Part shown: piece by piece, positions 56,336 to 64,000 of the stretch
Layout: each line of letters opens with the position of its first letter
Position numbering within the stretch: the first letter of the stretch is position 1
Assembly: GCF_027923765.1 (NCBI RefSeq)
Contig: NZ_AP026709.1
Coordinates: 801,501 to 865,500, forward strand
DNA length: 64,000 nt
Origin: Pseudodesulfovibrio nedwellii
Lineage (GTDB): Bacteria; Desulfobacterota; Desulfovibrionia; Desulfovibrionales; Desulfovibrionaceae
Direction: 5' to 3'
Notes under the pieces: generated by a model
What the model was told of the DNA's origin: nothing
The model's input: the letters and a program-made list of their open reading frames with translations, nothing else
Databases searched by the model: none
Position numbers and translations under genes: made by a program

Positions 56336-57526
56336 ATGTTAAATTTTCAATATTTCATGCCCACACGGGTAATCTTTGGTCCAGACACCCTGAAACAATT
56401 GGGTGACACACCACACCTTCCCCGTGGCAATAAAGCCATGGTAGTCATTGGTGAATCTGGCGTCATGGTCAAACAGGGATATCTGGCTACCGTCCAAAGC
56501 CAATTGGCTAAACAGGACGTACAGACCATCGTGTTCGACAAAATCCGTCCCAACCCGGAATCAGACATAGTGGACGAAGCCGCAGCCATTTGTCGTGAAA
56601 ACGGCGTGAACTTCATCGTTGGTCTCGGCGGAGGATCAACCATTGACTCTGCCAAATCCATCGCTCTCATGGCGACCAACGACGGCAAATACTGGGATTA
56701 CATGCAGTCCGGTAGCGGCGGCGGTCTGGAACCAAATAAGGACGCGTTACCCATTGTTGCTATCCCAACAACAGCAGGCACCGGCACTGAAGCCGACCCA
56801 TGGACCGTTATCAGCAAATCCGGCACCAATGAAAAAATCGGCTGGGGAAATGATTCCACCTTCCCGGCCTTGTCTATCGTGGACCCGTCCCTGATGCTGT
56901 CCGTACCGCCCAAGCAGACTGCCTACACTGGCATGGATGCTTTTTTCCACGCGACCGAAGCGTATCTGGCAACCTGCCGTCAGCCAGCCAGCGACATGCT
57001 CGCTCTGGAAGCCGTGCACCTTATCGCACACACCCTGCCCCAGGCTGTCGCCAACGGAGATAATCTCGAAGCACGAACCATTATGGCGTGGGCCTGCACT
57101 GCGGCCGGTTTGTGCGAATCCTATTCTTCCTGCATCTCTCAGCATTCTCTTGAACACGCCCTGTCCGCTTTCCACCCGGACTTGCCTCATGGGGCTGGCC
57201 TGGTGCTTATCTCAAGAGCCTACTTCGGTTTTCTGGCTGCATGCGGTGAAGAAAGGTTGGAAGACCTTGCATTGGCCATGGGCGACACTCTGGCGGAAAG
57301 CATTGATGAAGAAGTCAGCGGTGTGGCCTTTCTGGACGCATTGGATAAACTCATCACGGACATCGGCCTGGCTGACGAAAAACTGTCTGACTACGGCGTA
57401 ACTCGTGAAGAGATCCCTACGCTGGCAGAAAATGCCCTGACGACCATGGGGGCACTCTTTGATATCACGCCAGTCCAAATGTCCATTGAAGACGTTATCG
57501 CCATTTTTGAAGCAGCTTACGAATAA
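56336..57526 (+). CDS. Iron-containing alcohol dehydrogenase
   Basis: A 396-residue group III alcohol dehydrogenase. The dinucleotide loop is GLGGGSTIDSAKSIAL (about 96-111); PTTAGTGTEADPWTVIS follows; the metal site includes Asp and His in MDAFFHATEAY, ISQHSLEHALSAFHPDLPHGAGL. AAGGAG precedes the ATG. Family members in sulfate reducers oxidise ethanol, butanol or diols with NAD; the substrate cannot be named. It lies 26 bases after dsbD but with its own terminator downstream. Confidence 0.9.
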   Translation: MLNFQYFMPTRVIFGPDTLKQLGDTPHLPRGNKAMVVIGESGVMVKQGYLATVQSQLAKQDVQTIVFDKIRPNPESDIVDEAAAICRENGVNFIVGLGGGSTIDSAKSIALMATNDGKYWDYMQSGSGGGLEPNKDALPIVAIPTTAGTGTEADPWTVISKSGTNEKIGWGNDSTFPALSIVDPSLMLSVPPKQTAYTGMDAFFHATEAYLATCRQPASDMLALEAVHLIAHTLPQAVANGDNLEARTIMAWACTAAGLCESYSSCISQHSLEHALSAFHPDLPHGAGLVLISRAYFGFLAACGEERLEDLALAMGDTLAESIDEEVSGVAFLDALDKLITDIGLADEKLSDYGVTREEIPTLAENALTTMGALFDITPVQMSIEDVIAIFEAAYE

Positions 57527-57530
57527 AATC

Positions 57531-57562
57531 AAAAGGCGCACGGTCTGCACCGTGCGCCTTTT
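57531..57562 (+). terminator. Terminator of the alcohol dehydrogenase gene
   Basis: A perfect 14-bp inverted repeat (57531-57544 with 57549-57562), loop CTGC, with A and T tracts at the ends. Confidence 0.9.
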
Positions 57563-57574
57563 CAGGGAAATATT

Positions 57575-57868
57575 ATGCCAACACATTACTTTGCATCCAT
57601 TCCTGAACTCGCCCCGCTTTTCAAAAATAGTGACTACACCGATATCAAATCCATTAACACACCAAAAACACTTCGAGAATTTCTGCCGGGATTCATCTAC
57701 TATGCTCCCCAATGGTTATGTTTTATTTATAAGATCCGAGCGGTATTCATCAGATTCCTTGGCATGCGTCAGGAAAGCGTCGATTTAACGCCAATATATT
57801 TTGAAAAACAATTCCCAGACCCAAAAAAAAGACTCCCATTGGGGAATCTTTTTACCATGAGAACATAA
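57575..57868 (+). pseudogene. Truncated DUF2867-like protein
   Basis: A 97-codon frame with AGGGA before the ATG. The segment LREFLPGFIYYAPQWLCFIYKIRAVFIRFLGMRQE resembles the start of DUF2867 proteins, which are usually about 160 residues. Here the frame stops after FTMRT and the next gene (opposite strand) begins 5 bases later, so roughly the C-terminal 40% is absent. It is either a truncated remnant or a short variant. Family recognition is from memory of its pattern and is moderate. Confidence 0.5.
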
Positions 57869-57873
57869 ACTCT

Positions 57874-58245
57874 TCACACTACAAGCCATTCCTTTGCCTC
57901 CGCCAAACTTTGGAATATCTTATATGATGCAGAACGATTAGTGAGTGATGTTTCTACCAGACGACTTATTTCGACATTCATCGGGGATGTAAGCGCGGCA
58001 AGACGTAGTCCAAACGTCGCAGCCCCCATATCCTCAAGATACTTAGCAAACGTAATAACGTCCAACGAAGAAAGTTCAAGAACAAAAGTTCTATTATCGA
58101 TCAAAAGCCTTGAATAACCAGTTTCCTTGGCTTTGGAGACAAGACTCATTGCCCACTCGATAAAATGCTCCACGTCAGCAACTGTGCCGTCTGAAACACA
58201 CAGAAGGTACTCTTTCTTTTCAGTAAAAGCCTGTGAATACATCAT
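57874..58245 (-). CDS. STAS/SpoIIAA-like hypothetical protein
   Basis: A roughly 123-residue protein with alternating strands and helices (KEYLLCVSDGTV, a helix, RLLIDNRTFVLELS, then LRLAALTSPM and FVETSLTNRSASYKIFQSLAEAKEWL). The end FQSLAEAKEWL is typical of short STAS-like proteins of the SpoIIAA group. GTG 58248, ATG 58245 and ATG 58242 are all possible starts. I do not know its role. It lies 60 bases after the peptidase stop in transcription terms, but on its own transcript if the A/T-rich hairpin between them works. Confidence 0.6.
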   Translation of the reverse strand: MMYSQAFTEKKEYLLCVSDGTVADVEHFIEWAMSLVSKAKETGYSRLLIDNRTFVLELSSLDVITFAKYLEDMGAATFGLRLAALTSPMNVEISRLVETSLTNRSASYKIFQSLAEAKEWLVV

Positions 58246-58304
58246 CACACCCCGACACTCTTGGCAGTTTTCTTATTAAAAAAAATAATCCTACCATATG
58301 AAAA

Positions 58305-59528
58305 TTATTCGATAGGAATCATTTCATATGAATCGCCAGAAAGACACCTACATCCATCGTCCGTAATCTCAAACGTATTCTCCACACCCACCATAGCAAC
58401 ACCACGAATACTCTGCTTTGGCTCAATAGCGATAACCATACCATTCTCAAATGGAACATCAAATCCCTTGGCGATGGGCGGGAACTCATCAATAGTCAGC
58501 CCTATGCCGTGACCGATAAACGGCACTTTATTCTCATCCAATCCCATAAACCCATCTGCAAAGCCTCGCTTGTCCGCTTGGTCGACGCAATATTCATACA
58601 ATTCAGCAGGAGTCACACCCGGACGAGCTGTTTCACAACACCAATTCTGCATCTCAATACAAAAATCATGTGCCTTACGGATTTCGTCAGTCTTGGCTGA
58701 TTCAGGCCCAGCAAAATACGCTTGCGTCTTGTCTGTATGATATCCTTCGATCTGAAAGCCTATGTCGAGCATAAGCGGCTCACCTAATTCCCACACCTTG
58801 TTCGCATTCCCCATAAAAACGGAAGCGGGATGTTCACCACGCAAACCAAGCGGCCCATTAAAGCCACTAGGATAATTCCCTGAATCGCCAGCTGCGATAT
58901 GACCAAGAAAGATTTCTTCCCCGTGTGCCTGCATACGCATCATGCCCATATGCCCCTCCGCAAAAAACGCCTCCCAAGCGAGATGAGATACTTCTCGCTC
59001 TGTCATACCTGGCTTCAGCTTCTCGGGTAACATCTCGTAAAGGCATTTATGATGCAGAGCACCACAACGACGCAGAATTTCCAATTCATAATCGGACTTG
59101 ACCATCTTTGCCAATGCGACAGCATGATCCCCAGGAACGATGGTGTAATCCTTAAGTTTAGCAGACAGCATCAAACCGAGCTGCCATGTCAATCCCGCCA
59201 TAACAGCCGCAAGAGTCGCAGTAAAAGGACTGCCGGCATCAGCACATAAACCCGGAAGCTCTGAATAGGACTTGAACGACAGTATATGTTCCACCCCAGC
59301 CTCAATCCGTGCACGTTGGATACCATTACGGATGAGCAAAACAGGTTTACCATCCAAAGGAAGCCACAGCACTCCTTGACCAAAGGTTCCTGTCAAATAA
59401 AAAATATTAAGACGGGAAAAAACTAGAATACCGCCGGCCTCAGGGGCAACTGTCTGTAAATGACGTCGAACCGCATCATGACGACGTGTCAATTCGATTC
59501 CAGGAATACGGGCAATAGCTTCAAACAT
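58305..59528 (-). CDS. M24-family metallopeptidase (Xaa-Pro aminopeptidase-like)
   Basis: A 407-residue protein with a creatinase-type N-terminal domain and a C-terminal pita-bread catalytic domain. Metal ligands appear in LDIGFQIEGYHTDKTQ (two Asp), FIGHGIGL (His), IAIEPKQ (Glu) and GVENTFEI (Glu). The length and the N-terminal domain favour aminopeptidase P-like or prolidase-like enzymes over methionine aminopeptidase. It removes N-terminal residues before proline, probably in the cytoplasm. It is divergent from the CoA-binding gene. Confidence 0.88.
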   Translation of the reverse strand: MFEAIARIPGIELTRRHDAVRRHLQTVAPEAGGILVFSRLNIFYLTGTFGQGVLWLPLDGKPVLLIRNGIQRARIEAGVEHILSFKSYSELPGLCADAGSPFTATLAAVMAGLTWQLGLMLSAKLKDYTIVPGDHAVALAKMVKSDYELEILRRCGALHHKCLYEMLPEKLKPGMTEREVSHLAWEAFFAEGHMGMMRMQAHGEEIFLGHIAAGDSGNYPSGFNGPLGLRGEHPASVFMGNANKVWELGEPLMLDIGFQIEGYHTDKTQAYFAGPESAKTDEIRKAHDFCIEMQNWCCETARPGVTPAELYEYCVDQADKRGFADGFMGLDENKVPFIGHGIGLTIDEFPPIAKGFDVPFENGMVIAIEPKQSIRGVAMVGVENTFEITDDGCRCLSGDSYEMIPIE

Positions 59529-59609
59529 GGAGACTCCTTCACTCTATTACAACTAGGCAATCGGCATTGTTTGCTGTACAAGTCGTCACAGTCAAACGAG
59601 GTAGAGACA

Positions 59610-60029
59610 ATGTTGATTGATATGAAAGAGCTAGCCCCGCTGCTGCGCAAGGTCAAGACCATTGCGGTGGTCGGAGCCATAGACAAACCATCCAGACCAG
59701 TAGACGGTGTTGGTCGAACCATGATCAATATGGGATTCGACATCATCCCTGTCCACCCGAAACGCTCGGATGTCTGGGGCCTGCCCACTTATCAGACGGT
59801 GACAGACATCCCGACTCCCATAGATGTTGTGAATTTGTTCAGAGCAGCACAATTCTGTCCCGATCATGCCCGTGAAGTTTTGAATATGACCCCGCTTCCC
59901 AAAATTTTCTGGATGCAATCCGGTGTTATCAGCCCTGAAGCACGAAAGATTCTGGAAGGAAGTGGCATTATCGTTGTTGAAGATCGCTGCCTTAAAGTCG
60001 AACTCCAAGCACTGGGGATCACAAGATGA
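59610..60029 (+). CDS. CoA-binding domain protein (YccU type)
   Basis: A 139-residue Rossmann-fold CoA-binding protein. The nucleotide loop region is TIAVVGAIDKPSRPVDGVGRTMI, then GFDIIPVHPKRSDVWGLPTYQ, VVNLFRAAQFCPDHAREV and FWMQSGVISPEARKIL. Small members of this family bind CoA, but the reaction is unknown. The start is ATG 59610 with GAGG upstream; the longer frame would overlap the divergent peptidase gene. It overlaps the next gene by 4 bases (ATGA). Confidence 0.88.
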   Translation: MLIDMKELAPLLRKVKTIAVVGAIDKPSRPVDGVGRTMINMGFDIIPVHPKRSDVWGLPTYQTVTDIPTPIDVVNLFRAAQFCPDHAREVLNMTPLPKIFWMQSGVISPEARKILEGSGIIVVEDRCLKVELQALGITR

Positions 60030-60463
60030 GTGAAATAGCTTTTGATTGTCAAATGTGTGGGCATTGCTGCCAAGGTGAAGGAGGCATAGTCATGACCTCC
60101 AAAGACCGTAAACGTCTGGCCGAGCACCTCAATATTTCCGTCGACGAATTGGTCGGGAAATATGCACATCAACGCGGTGGAAAACTCCACCTCAACGTGG
60201 GAGAAGACAACTACTGTATCTTCTACAAAGAAGGCTGCGGAGTGCATCCAGGACGCCCGGACATTTGTCGTGCATGGCCATATTTTCGTGGCAATCTCAT
60301 TGATGAATTGAGTTGGGAAATGATTCAGGATTACTGTCCCGGTGTAAATCCCAAGGCCGGACACAAGGAATTTGTCCGTCAGGGCCGCGAGTATTTGCAC
60401 AAGGAAGACCTTTTGCGCTATGATCCAGAAACTTCACCAAACGCATTGATTTCAGACGAATAG
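60026..60463 (+). CDS. YkgJ-family cysteine-cluster protein
   Basis: A 145-residue protein of the YkgJ/UPF0153 group. The N-terminal [13 protein letters not shown], then [24 protein letters not shown] and DYCPG supply about eight conserved Cys for a zinc or iron-sulfur site. Function is unknown, though the pattern is widespread. It overlaps the CoA-binding gene by 4 bases and the DnaJ-domain gene follows by 14, so the three are likely co-transcribed. Confidence 0.87.
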   Translation: MSEIAFDCQMCGHCCQGEGGIVMTSKDRKRLAEHLNISVDELVGKYAHQRGGKLHLNVGEDNYCIFYKEGCGVHPGRPDICRAWPYFRGNLIDELSWEMIQDYCPGVNPKAGHKEFVRQGREYLHKEDLLRYDPETSPNALISDE

Positions 60464-60477
60464 AAAAGGGTTACCCC

Positions 60478-61248
60478 ATGAATCTCCAGGAATGTCTCAC
60501 AGTGCTCCAGCTCGACGCAAACGCATCCCTGGGCGAAATCAAAACCGCTTTTCGCAAACTCGCATTTAAATACCATCCAGATCTAAATTCCGGTCCGAAT
60601 GCGGGTAAGAAATTCCGTGAAATCAACGAAGCCTACGTTACGGCCAAAGGCCTGCTGGAAACGAATGGCTCTTCACGCAATGGTTCCGGACAAACTGAAA
60701 CGGAAGAACCAAAGGCCAGTCGCAAACAAGGCGCCAAAGCGTATGCGCGACAGCAAAAGAAGGCTTCACCCGGAAGACCCAAACGAGCCAGATCCACACG
60801 CGCAAGAACCCAGAAGTATTATTACAAGGAAGAAGAAGTCCTCAAAACCATCCTTGGCGACCCTTTTGCAAAAAAAGTCTTCGAAGATATTTACAGTCAA
60901 ATCCGCAAGGAACAGCCAGGATATCAAGGCCCACTAGAACTCAAAAAGCGCAAACTCCAACTCCATTGGGGCGAACGCACACTCAACCTTGACTTCTCCA
61001 AAGGCATCAAGGGCTGGTTCAAGAGCCAGATGGACCATGAACAAACCGTCCACTTCCCGGCTCACCATCTTATGCCTGGTCGTAAAATACGTATTACGGT
61101 AGAACAAAAATTCTCCAAAGGTCCAAAAACAATCGAAGTTACCCTACCCCGAGACTTCGTCGTAGGCCGTCCCATCCGTCTCAAAGGACTGGGACGAAAG
61201 CTTGGCCCCATTACCGGAGATCTTCTTTTACGAATTTTAGGGAAATAA
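60478..61248 (+). CDS. DnaJ-domain protein
   Basis: A 256-residue protein with an N-terminal J domain (about 1-65; HPD at 33-35 in [23 protein letters not shown]). A basic, low-complexity linker follows (about 70-115, Lys/Arg-rich). The C-terminal part (about 150-256) resembles the DnaJ substrate domain end: [20 protein letters not shown] and [20 protein letters not shown]. It lacks the zinc finger of DnaJ. It should stimulate a DnaK ATPase. It ends the three-gene unit with YkgJ. Confidence 0.85.
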   Translation: MNLQECLTVLQLDANASLGEIKTAFRKLAFKYHPDLNSGPNAGKKFREINEAYVTAKGLLETNGSSRNGSGQTETEEPKASRKQGAKAYARQQKKASPGRPKRARSTRARTQKYYYKEEEVLKTILGDPFAKKVFEDIYSQIRKEQPGYQGPLELKKRKLQLHWGERTLNLDFSKGIKGWFKSQMDHEQTVHFPAHHLMPGRKIRITVEQKFSKGPKTIEVTLPRDFVVGRPIRLKGLGRKLGPITGDLLLRILGK

Positions 61249-61415
61249 CCCGATCAATCGTTAAATATCGTTCACAATTTTCTCCTCGCTTGGGAGATTG
61301 TCCCGAAATTGGCTAAATCGGATTAACATCTTTGTAAATTTCAAAAAACTCCTTGTTTTCCCCCCGGTTTTTTACTAGTCGCTGTAAGGTAAGAGTACAT
61401 AATTCGGAGGGACAG

Positions 61416-62057
61416 ATGCTCGCCATATTTGACTACAAAGCTGGAAACCAGACCAGTGTCCGTCGGGCACTTGACCATCTGGGCATTCCAAATGAAATTA
61501 CCAATGATGCTGAAAAGCTCAACAAAGCTTCAGGTATTATTTTCCCCGGAGTCGGGGCAGCAGGTCAAGCCATGGAGGAACTCCATTCTGGTGGCCTTGA
61601 TGAAGTCATAAAAGGACTCATTTGGCAAAAAAAACCGGTACTCGGCATATGCGTTGGTTGCCAAATTTTATTGGATTACTCCGAGGAAAACGATACCAAA
61701 GCGCTGGAAGTAATCCCAGGCGAATGCCGCCTGTTCAACCCTTCTTGGGTTGATTATGAAGACACCACAATCCGCGTGCCTCACATGGGCTGGAACCAAA
61801 TCGAACTGGTCAAGGAATGTGAACTCTTTGCAGGTATTGACCCTGATGCGGATTTTTATTTTGTCCATAGCTACTTCCCGCACCCTCAAGATGAGTTCGT
61901 CATCGGCAACACCCGATATGGCATCGATTTCTGCTCCGTGCATGGACGCCAAGGACTCTGGGCTGTCCAATTCCATCCTGAAAAATCAGGACGGCCAGGC
62001 TTAAAAATGTTACAAAATTTCTACAACTACTGTCAGGAGGCCGCCAATGCTCAGTAA
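61416..62057 (+). CDS. hisH: Imidazole glycerol phosphate synthase, glutaminase subunit
   Basis: A 213-residue class I glutamine amidotransferase of histidine synthesis. The oxyanion strand is [13 protein letters not shown], nucleophile Cys79 lies in [11 protein letters not shown], and the His-Glu pair in VQFHPEKSG. It supplies ammonia to HisF. The start is ATG 61416 with CGGAGG upstream; the frame extends 21 codons further with no ribosome site. The nucleophile loop reads GICVGCQ where GICLGMQ is usual. Confidence 0.93.
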   Translation: MLAIFDYKAGNQTSVRRALDHLGIPNEITNDAEKLNKASGIIFPGVGAAGQAMEELHSGGLDEVIKGLIWQKKPVLGICVGCQILLDYSEENDTKALEVIPGECRLFNPSWVDYEDTTIRVPHMGWNQIELVKECELFAGIDPDADFYFVHSYFPHPQDEFVIGNTRYGIDFCSVHGRQGLWAVQFHPEKSGRPGLKMLQNFYNYCQEAANAQ

Positions 62058-62826
62058 GCGTGTCATTCCCTGTCTCGATGTCCGCAACGGCAGACTGACC
62101 AAGGGCATCAAATTCAAAGACAATGTGGATATCGGCGACCCCGTTGAAACCGCCAAGAAATATTATGAAGAAGGCGCGGATGAAATTGTCTTTTACGACA
62201 TCACCGCCTCCCATGAAGCTCGCGGTATTTTCCTCGACGTGGTTGAAAAAGTAGCCTCTCAAATATTCATCCCCTTTTCTGTCGGCGGTGGGATCAATAC
62301 AGTTGATGACATGCGCGACGTACTCGTTGCGGGCGCAGAAAAGGTCTCCGTCAATTCCGGGGCTGTCAAAAACCCAGATATTATCAGTGAAGGTGCTGCC
62401 CGCTTTGGTTCCCAATGCGTGGTGCTCGGCATGGATGTAAAACGCGTGGAAAAATCTGAAAAAATTCCTTCCGGTTTTGAAATCGTTATTCACGGAGGCC
62501 GCAAATTCATGGGCCTTGATGCCGTTGAATGGGCCAAAACCGGCGAGGCTTTAGGTGCTGGTGAAATCTGCCTCAACTCTATCGACGCAGATGGTGTCAA
62601 GAAAGGATACGATCTGGAACTAACCCGGATTATCGCTGAATCCGTAACCATTCCGGTTATCGCTTCCGGTGGAGCCGGCAACCCACAACATATGGTTGAC
62701 GCTGTCACCACTGGCAAAGCGACAGCCGCGCTCATCGCCTCAATCGTGCATTACGGCGAATACACTATTCCCGAATTAAAAAAACAGATGGCTAACGCCG
62801 GAGTACAAACTCGCGCTGTCTGGTAA
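62047..62826 (+). CDS. hisF: Imidazole glycerol phosphate synthase, cyclase subunit
   Basis: A 259-residue TIM barrel that closes the imidazole ring. Catalytic Asp11 (PCLDVRNG) and Asp130 (LGMDVKR) are present, with phosphate-binding VGGGI and SGGAGN. It overlaps hisH by 11 bases with CAGGAGG upstream, so the two are coupled. No other his genes lie in the window. Confidence 0.95.
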   Translation: MLSKRVIPCLDVRNGRLTKGIKFKDNVDIGDPVETAKKYYEEGADEIVFYDITASHEARGIFLDVVEKVASQIFIPFSVGGGINTVDDMRDVLVAGAEKVSVNSGAVKNPDIISEGAARFGSQCVVLGMDVKRVEKSEKIPSGFEIVIHGGRKFMGLDAVEWAKTGEALGAGEICLNSIDADGVKKGYDLELTRIIAESVTIPVIASGGAGNPQHMVDAVTTGKATAALIASIVHYGEYTIPELKKQMANAGVQTRAVW

Positions 62827-62848
62827 ATCATACTGCACCGACCAATAT

Positions 62849-62884
62849 AAAAGCCGCCCTCCATATGGAGAACGGCTTTTTTTA
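62849..62884. terminator. Bidirectional terminator between hisF and moaC
   Basis: Outer stem AAAAGCCG (62849-62856) with CGGCTTTT (62873-62880), and an inner CTCC-ATAT-GGAG hairpin, followed by a T-run on the plus strand and TTTTATA on the minus. Confidence 0.85.
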
Positions 62885-62902
62885 CATTCATTTAATTTGT
62901 AA

Positions 62903-63382
62903 CTACTCAGCCCGGAAGATTCCACTCTTGCCACCTGACTTGAAGACCAACCGGCAGGCATCAATGACGACATCTTTCTGTACAGCCTTGCACATGTCAT
63001 AGATAGTGGCAGCAGCAACCTGAACGCCAATCAAGGCTTCCATCTCAATACCGGTCTTGTATGTTGTCCGCACTTCACACTCTAGCTCAATGGCATTTTC
63101 ATCGTCCAAAACAGTGAATCGGATGTCCACATAGCTGATAGGCATCGGATGACACATGGGAATCAGATCGGCGGTCCGCTTTGCGGCCTGAATGCCCGCT
63201 ATTTTAGCGGTAGTTAACACATCGCCCTTAGGCAATGCGTTCTGCTTGAGCAAACGCAATGTCTCGGGAGCCAAGCGGACTATACCCCGAACAATCGCTG
63301 TCCGTTGAGTGTCTTTCTTCTCCGACACATCAACCATGCGAGCGTTACCGTCATCATCCATATGCGAAAAACCGTCAACCAT
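62903..63382 (-). CDS. moaC: Cyclic pyranopterin monophosphate synthase MoaC
   Basis: A 159-residue MoaC, the second step of molybdopterin synthesis. Family blocks are MVDVSEKKDTQRTAIVRG, KGDVLTTAKIAGIQAAKRTADLIPMCHPMPIS and GIEMEALIGVQVAAATIYDMCKAV, and the closing GGKSG. It supplies molybdenum or tungsten cofactor for enzymes such as formate dehydrogenases. It lies 4 bases after the dnaJ stop on the same strand. Confidence 0.94.
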   Translation of the reverse strand: MVDGFSHMDDDGNARMVDVSEKKDTQRTAIVRGIVRLAPETLRLLKQNALPKGDVLTTAKIAGIQAAKRTADLIPMCHPMPISYVDIRFTVLDDENAIELECEVRTTYKTGIEMEALIGVQVAAATIYDMCKAVQKDVVIDACRLVFKSGGKSGIFRAE

Positions 63383-63386
63383 GTGA

Positions 63387-64000
63387 CTAATCTCCCATTA
63401 CTTTTTCTTTGGCCTTCTTGAAAAAGCCCTTGGCCTTGGTGGACAATTTACTCGCCTCAATCTCAGCAAACTCTTTCAACAGTTCTTCCTGTTGAGCATT
63501 GAGTCGAGTCGGAGTCTTAACCTTGATTTCCACCAAAAGATCACCATTGTGCGTACTCCCCAAATGAGGCATGCCGAGACCACGAAGACGGAAAACTTCT
63601 CCGCTCTGTGTTCCACTCGGAATATCCAGATTAACCGGATCATCCAATGTAGGTACTTCCATACGATGACCGAGTGCAGCCTCGACCATGGAAATTTCAC
63701 GACTGATAATCAGATTTTGTCCCTGACGTTCGAATACGTCGTCCGAGGTTACTCGAATCACGACGTACAAATCACCTGGGGGACCACCAAACATGCCAGC
63801 CTCACCTTCGCCACGAAGACGAAGTCTGGAGTTGTTATCCACTCCAGCCGGGATTCTGACCTTGAGGTCCTTGTCCTTAATGACCGAACCTCGGCCCAGA
63901 CATTCATCACAAGGATCAGTAATAATCTGGCCTGCCCCCTGACAATGAGGACATGTCACGGAAATACGGAAAAAACCCTGTGACTGCTGCATAGAACCGG
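63387..64000 (-). CDS. dnaJ: Chaperone DnaJ, C-terminal part (partial)
   Basis: About 204 residues are in the window, running off the right edge (the frame continues upstream as Gly-Ser before the Met at 63992). Two zinc-finger repeats (CPHCQGAG and CDECLGRG) are followed by the two beta-sandwich substrate domains (VRIPAGVDNNSRLRLRGEGEAG, GDLYVVIRV, LDIPSGTQSGEVFRLRGLGMP) and a charged C-terminal tail (FKKAKEKV). It is the full-length DnaJ type, unlike the J-domain protein at 60478. Confidence 0.92.
   Translation of the reverse strand, partial: GSMQQSQGFFRISVTCPHCQGAGQIITDPCDECLGRGSVIKDKDLKVRIPAGVDNNSRLRLRGEGEAGMFGGPPGDLYVVIRVTSDDVFERQGQNLIISREISMVEAALGHRMEVPTLDDPVNLDIPSGTQSGEVFRLRGLGMPHLGSTHNGDLLVEIKVKTPTRLNAQQEELLKEFAEIEASKLSTKAKGFFKKAKEKVMGD

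Noticed and set aside
61249-61415. Histidine leader/attenuator before hisH
   Set aside because: No run of His codons or paired hairpins is visible in these 167 bases.

Overview
The window reads as chromosomal DNA of a Gram-negative anaerobe, most likely a sulfate-reducing desulfovibrio-type bacterium. The evidence is a single-chain pyruvate:ferredoxin oxidoreductase, LpxI instead of LpxH in lipid A synthesis, one LolC/E-type gene beside lolD, a complete Tol-Pal operon, MoaC, and moderate GC content. The family assignment is an inference; there is no rRNA or species marker here. I see no phage, insertion sequence, CRISPR array or toxin-antitoxin pair.

Layout. 1-1740 (+): the tail of an unknown gene, a YbgC-type thioesterase, an amidohydrolase and a small lipoprotein. 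1798-12809 (mostly -): dGTPase, an amino-acid ABC importer without an ATPase gene, a BMP-type nucleoside/purine ABC importer led by a xanthine/guanine phosphoribosyltransferase gene, glucokinase and a MotAB-type stator pair. 12982-16615 (+): maf, then a small accessory patch (MarR regulator, flavodoxin, a decayed metallo-beta-lactamase pseudogene and a FosX fosfomycin hydrolase), then pgpA. 16673-20691 (-): tolQRAB-pal. 20828-23323 (-): miaB, DUF151 nuclease, PHP phosphoesterase. 23393-26028 (-): a three-kinase operon (PfkB, APH-fold, APS-kinase-like), preceded by cutA. 26569-28319 (+): nth-tgt. 28325-29728 (-): YihY membrane protein.

29823-43957 (-) is one long envelope-biogenesis run: lysS, lolC/E, lolD, bamA, ompH/skp, lpxD, fabZ, lpxA, lpxI, then a DUF89 protein and a large AsmA-like protein. 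It couples lipoprotein export, outer-membrane protein assembly and early lipid A synthesis. 44161-44452 holds two tandem tRNA-Asn genes, each with its own promoter and terminator. 44671-49388 (+) holds a Na/phosphate cotransporter with a PhoU domain, an unknown anchored periplasmic protein, a metallo-beta-lactamase/double-rhodanese sulfur protein and a SpoIIAA-like protein.

49883-53389 is PFOR, after a 494-base gap that carries a CRP/FNR-type palindrome. It is followed by a small cysteine-containing protein, two tandem tRNA-Lys genes on the minus strand, DsbD, an iron alcohol dehydrogenase, a truncated DUF2867-like ORF, a STAS-like protein and an M24 peptidase. The right end (59610-64000) holds a CoA-binding protein, a YkgJ zinc/iron-cluster protein, a DnaJ-domain protein, hisH-hisF, and convergent moaC with a partial dnaJ running off the edge.

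Several starts were moved from the longest reading frame on the basis of ribosome binding sites, signal peptides and overlapping terminators. The items most worth a second look are the three-kinase operon, the MarR palindromes with a possibly leaderless transcript, the extra N-terminal domain of BamA, the FosX gene beside a decaying pseudogene, and the duplicated tRNA units.
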